Origin: Chryseobacterium sp. MA9
GTDB taxonomy: Bacteria; Bacteroidota; Bacteroidia; Flavobacteriales; Weeksellaceae
Assembly (NCBI RefSeq): GCF_024399315.1
Contig: NZ_CP075170.1
Span: 868,001-932,000, forward strand
Direction: 5' to 3'
Length of the DNA stretch: 64,000 nucleotides
Each line of letters starts with the position of its first letter. Position 1 is the first letter of the stretch. The notes under the pieces were generated by a model. The model did not search any database. It worked only from the letters and a program-made list of their open reading frames with translations, and had not been told where the DNA came from. Below, piece by piece: positions 62,428 through 64,000 of the stretch. Both the position numbers and the translations under genes were made by a program.

Positions 62428-64000
62428 TTATTGTATTAATTTTTTGATTTCTTCAAGAGAGTCAATTTCATCTACTGTTTTGTCTTTCCGCCACCTTACA
62501 ATTCTTGGAAACCGGAGGGCTACACCGCTTTTATGACGATTGCTGAAACCTATGCCTTCAAAAGCAATTTCGAAGACCAGTTCTGCTTTTACGGTTCTTA
62601 CAGGGCCGAATTTCTCAATAGCATTTTTGGTCACAAATCTGCTCACTTCCATGATTTCTTTATCTGTCAACCCAGAATAGGCTTTGGCGATGGTCACCAG
62701 ATTATCTCCGTTTTTCACGGCAAAAGTATAATCAGTGTAGTAGGCACTTCGTCTGCCGCTTCCTTTTTGAGCATAAATAAGCACTGCATCAATGGTAAAC
62801 GGATTGATTTTCCATTTCCACCAGTCTCCTTTTTTCCGGCCGGAATGGTAGGGTGAGTTTTTTTGTTTTAACATTAATCCTTCGCTGTTTACGGCTCTTG
62901 AATTTTCACGAATAGCATCTAATTCTCCCCATTTTTCAAAATCCAGACTTTTGGAAATACTGATGCGTTCCGGATTTTCATTCAGTAATAATTCTTCAAG
63001 CAACGCTCTTCTTGCGGAAATTGGTTTTTCTCTCAGATCATTATCTTCAAGTTCCAATAAATCATAGACAAAGACTTCTATTGGAATTTCCGAAAGCATT
63101 TTTTTAGTTAAAGTTTTCCTGTTTAATCTTTTTTGTAATTCATTAAAATTTAAAACTTTACCATCTTTTACTGCAAGTATTTCTCCATCCAGTACAAAGT
63201 TGCCTTTCATGGCTTTTACTGCTTCTGCAATTTCCGGAAATTGTTCTGTCACGAGCTCTTCACCTCTTGACCATATGAAGACTTCATCGTTTCTACGAAT
63301 GATTTGTCCGCGTATTCCATCCCATTTATATTCTACCAGCCATTCATCAGGATTTCCCAATTCTTCAGTTTCTTTTTCCAAAGGATAGGCAAGACAGAAG
63401 GGATAGGGTTTTGAGTTGTCAGGATTCACATTTTCTGCATCAATAAGTTCTTTGAAAGAAACTTCATCCGGCAGCCATTTTCCCATTAAACTGTGCATCA
63501 AAGCGCTCGATTCCTGCCCTGAAAATTTGGTTAATGCATTAATTAATGTTTTATCTGATACGCCAATCCGGAAGCTTCCACCAATTAATTTATTAAAAAT
63601 CAGACGTTCGGTATAATCCAAACCATTCCATGATTGCAGTATGAATTCTTTTTTTTCTAAGTCTGTTTTGCCTTTTAAACTGACAATATCATTCATCCAT
63701 TCTGATAATGAACGTTCTATTTTTTTCTGCGGAGGCGGAAGAATCAATGATAATGTTTCCCCAAGATCACCCACGGAAGAATAGGATTCCTGAAACAGCC
63801 AGTAAGGAAGTTTTGTGATTTCCAAAGCCCATTCTTTCATGTAATTGGTATTTACATTTCTCTTGGGCCTTTTTCCGGTAAATAAGGCAATAAACCATAC
63901 TTTATCTTCATCAGGAGCTCGTTCCAGATAATCAATGATGGCATCAATTTTAGCATTGGTTTTATTGGTGGTTTCCAAGGCGTTGATAAGCTCTGCAAAA
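62428..64000 (-). CDS. ATP-dependent DNA ligase (5' end beyond the window)
   Basis: Bacterial LigB-type ATP-dependent ligase. The adenylation Lys is in LVEYKWDGIRGQII, with EILAVKDG, FVYDLL and KKGDWWKWKIN as later nucleotidyltransferase motifs and an OB fold at the C terminus. The reading frame stays open to the window edge as FAELINALETTNKT, so the apparent internal start at 63978 is not the real one. The missing piece is probably a few to about ten codons. It is the first gene here of the ligase-helicase module. Confidence 0.94.
   Translation of the reverse strand, partial: FAELINALETTNKTNAKIDAIIDYLERAPDEDKVWFIALFTGKRPKRNVNTNYMKEWALEITKLPYWLFQESYSSVGDLGETLSLILPPPQKKIERSLSEWMNDIVSLKGKTDLEKKEFILQSWNGLDYTERLIFNKLIGGSFRIGVSDKTLINALTKFSGQESSALMHSLMGKWLPDEVSFKELIDAENVNPDNSKPYPFCLAYPLEKETEELGNPDEWLVEYKWDGIRGQIIRRNDEVFIWSRGEELVTEQFPEIAEAVKAMKGNFVLDGEILAVKDGKVLNFNELQKRLNRKTLTKKMLSEIPIEVFVYDLLELEDNDLREKPISARRALLEELLLNENPERISISKSLDFEKWGELDAIRENSRAVNSEGLMLKQKNSPYHSGRKKGDWWKWKINPFTIDAVLIYAQKGSGRRSAYYTDYTFAVKNGDNLVTIAKAYSGLTDKEIMEVSRFVTKNAIEKFGPVRTVKAELVFEIAFEGIGFSNRHKSGVALRFPRIVRWRKDKTVDEIDSLEEIKKLIQ

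Noticed and set aside
63978..64000. Start of the DNA ligase at 63978
   Set aside because: The codon is TTG within an open frame that continues as FAELINAL to the window edge; the true start lies outside.
1..64000. CRISPR array, prophage or complete insertion sequence
   Set aside because: No regularly spaced direct repeats, integrase, transposase or phage structural genes were seen.

Overview
The window looks like chromosomal DNA of a Chryseobacterium-like member of the Flavobacteriia (Bacteroidota). It is AT-rich, promoters carry the Bacteroidota -7 element TAnnTTTG, and two secreted proteins end in a type IX secretion (T9SS) type A sorting domain. A bacillithiol-type operon, tandem outer-membrane beta-barrel genes and a short LeuA agree with this. 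I see no tRNA, rRNA, CRISPR array, prophage or intact insertion sequence.

Layout: 1-9500 holds thrS, an M19 dipeptidase, a helical protein of unknown role and the complete leucine operon leuA-leuC-leuD-leuB. 9500-16300 holds small envelope and redox genes, a lipoprotein with a TNT-like NAD glycohydrolase domain followed 10 bp later by a zinc-ribbon protein (a possible toxin/immunity pair), and a large T9SS metalloprotease. 16600-25600 holds a DinB protein, an acyl-CoA dehydrogenase, a T9SS endonuclease I, a SatD-DUF3307 pair, purC, purF and a glycerophosphodiesterase. 25600-29600 is an array of four porin-like paralogues plus a decayed fifth copy. Sites resembling sigma-54 -24/-12 promoters lie before them, and one such site has no gene behind it. 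29800-36500 holds aroB, a pseudouridine synthase, pncA, a DEAD-box helicase and a bacillithiol-type operon (BstA-like DinB, DUF1569, YtxJ, Crp/Fnr).

36600-49100 holds a MocR regulator with its divergent EamA exporter, two tandem Crp/Fnr paralogues and a general stress island. The island contains a frameshifted KGG-type stress gene, a DUF892 ferritin-like protein with a degenerate paralogue, a large catalase, a CinA-like protein, an SDR, a Rieske gene remnant and a DUF6766 protein. It is followed by an AraC regulator divergent from an exported flavodoxin-RidA fusion. 49100-58300 holds a second MocR regulator divergent from a cupin / dihydrodipicolinate-synthase-like / thioredoxin-like operon. 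After it come a PNPOx stress protein, an AraC regulator, a nitrilase-family hydrolase, a TetR-linked membrane/rhodanese operon and an MFS exporter. 58300-64000 is the ligase-associated DNA repair module (pdeM, Lhr-like helicase, ATP-dependent ligase, the last running off the window) with gpmA between pdeM and the helicase.

The best candidates for something undescribed are: the TNT lipoprotein with its zinc-ribbon partner; SatD, whose motifs resemble a class III nucleotidyl cyclase fused to a helix-turn-helix, next to a membrane protein and behind two identical-geometry palindromes; the sigma-54-like porin regulon with a possible orphan small RNA; a duplicated 73-75 bp intergenic element; and a perfect 26-bp palindrome in the promoter of the TetR-linked operon. 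All functional statements come from reading motifs by eye. No database search was possible.
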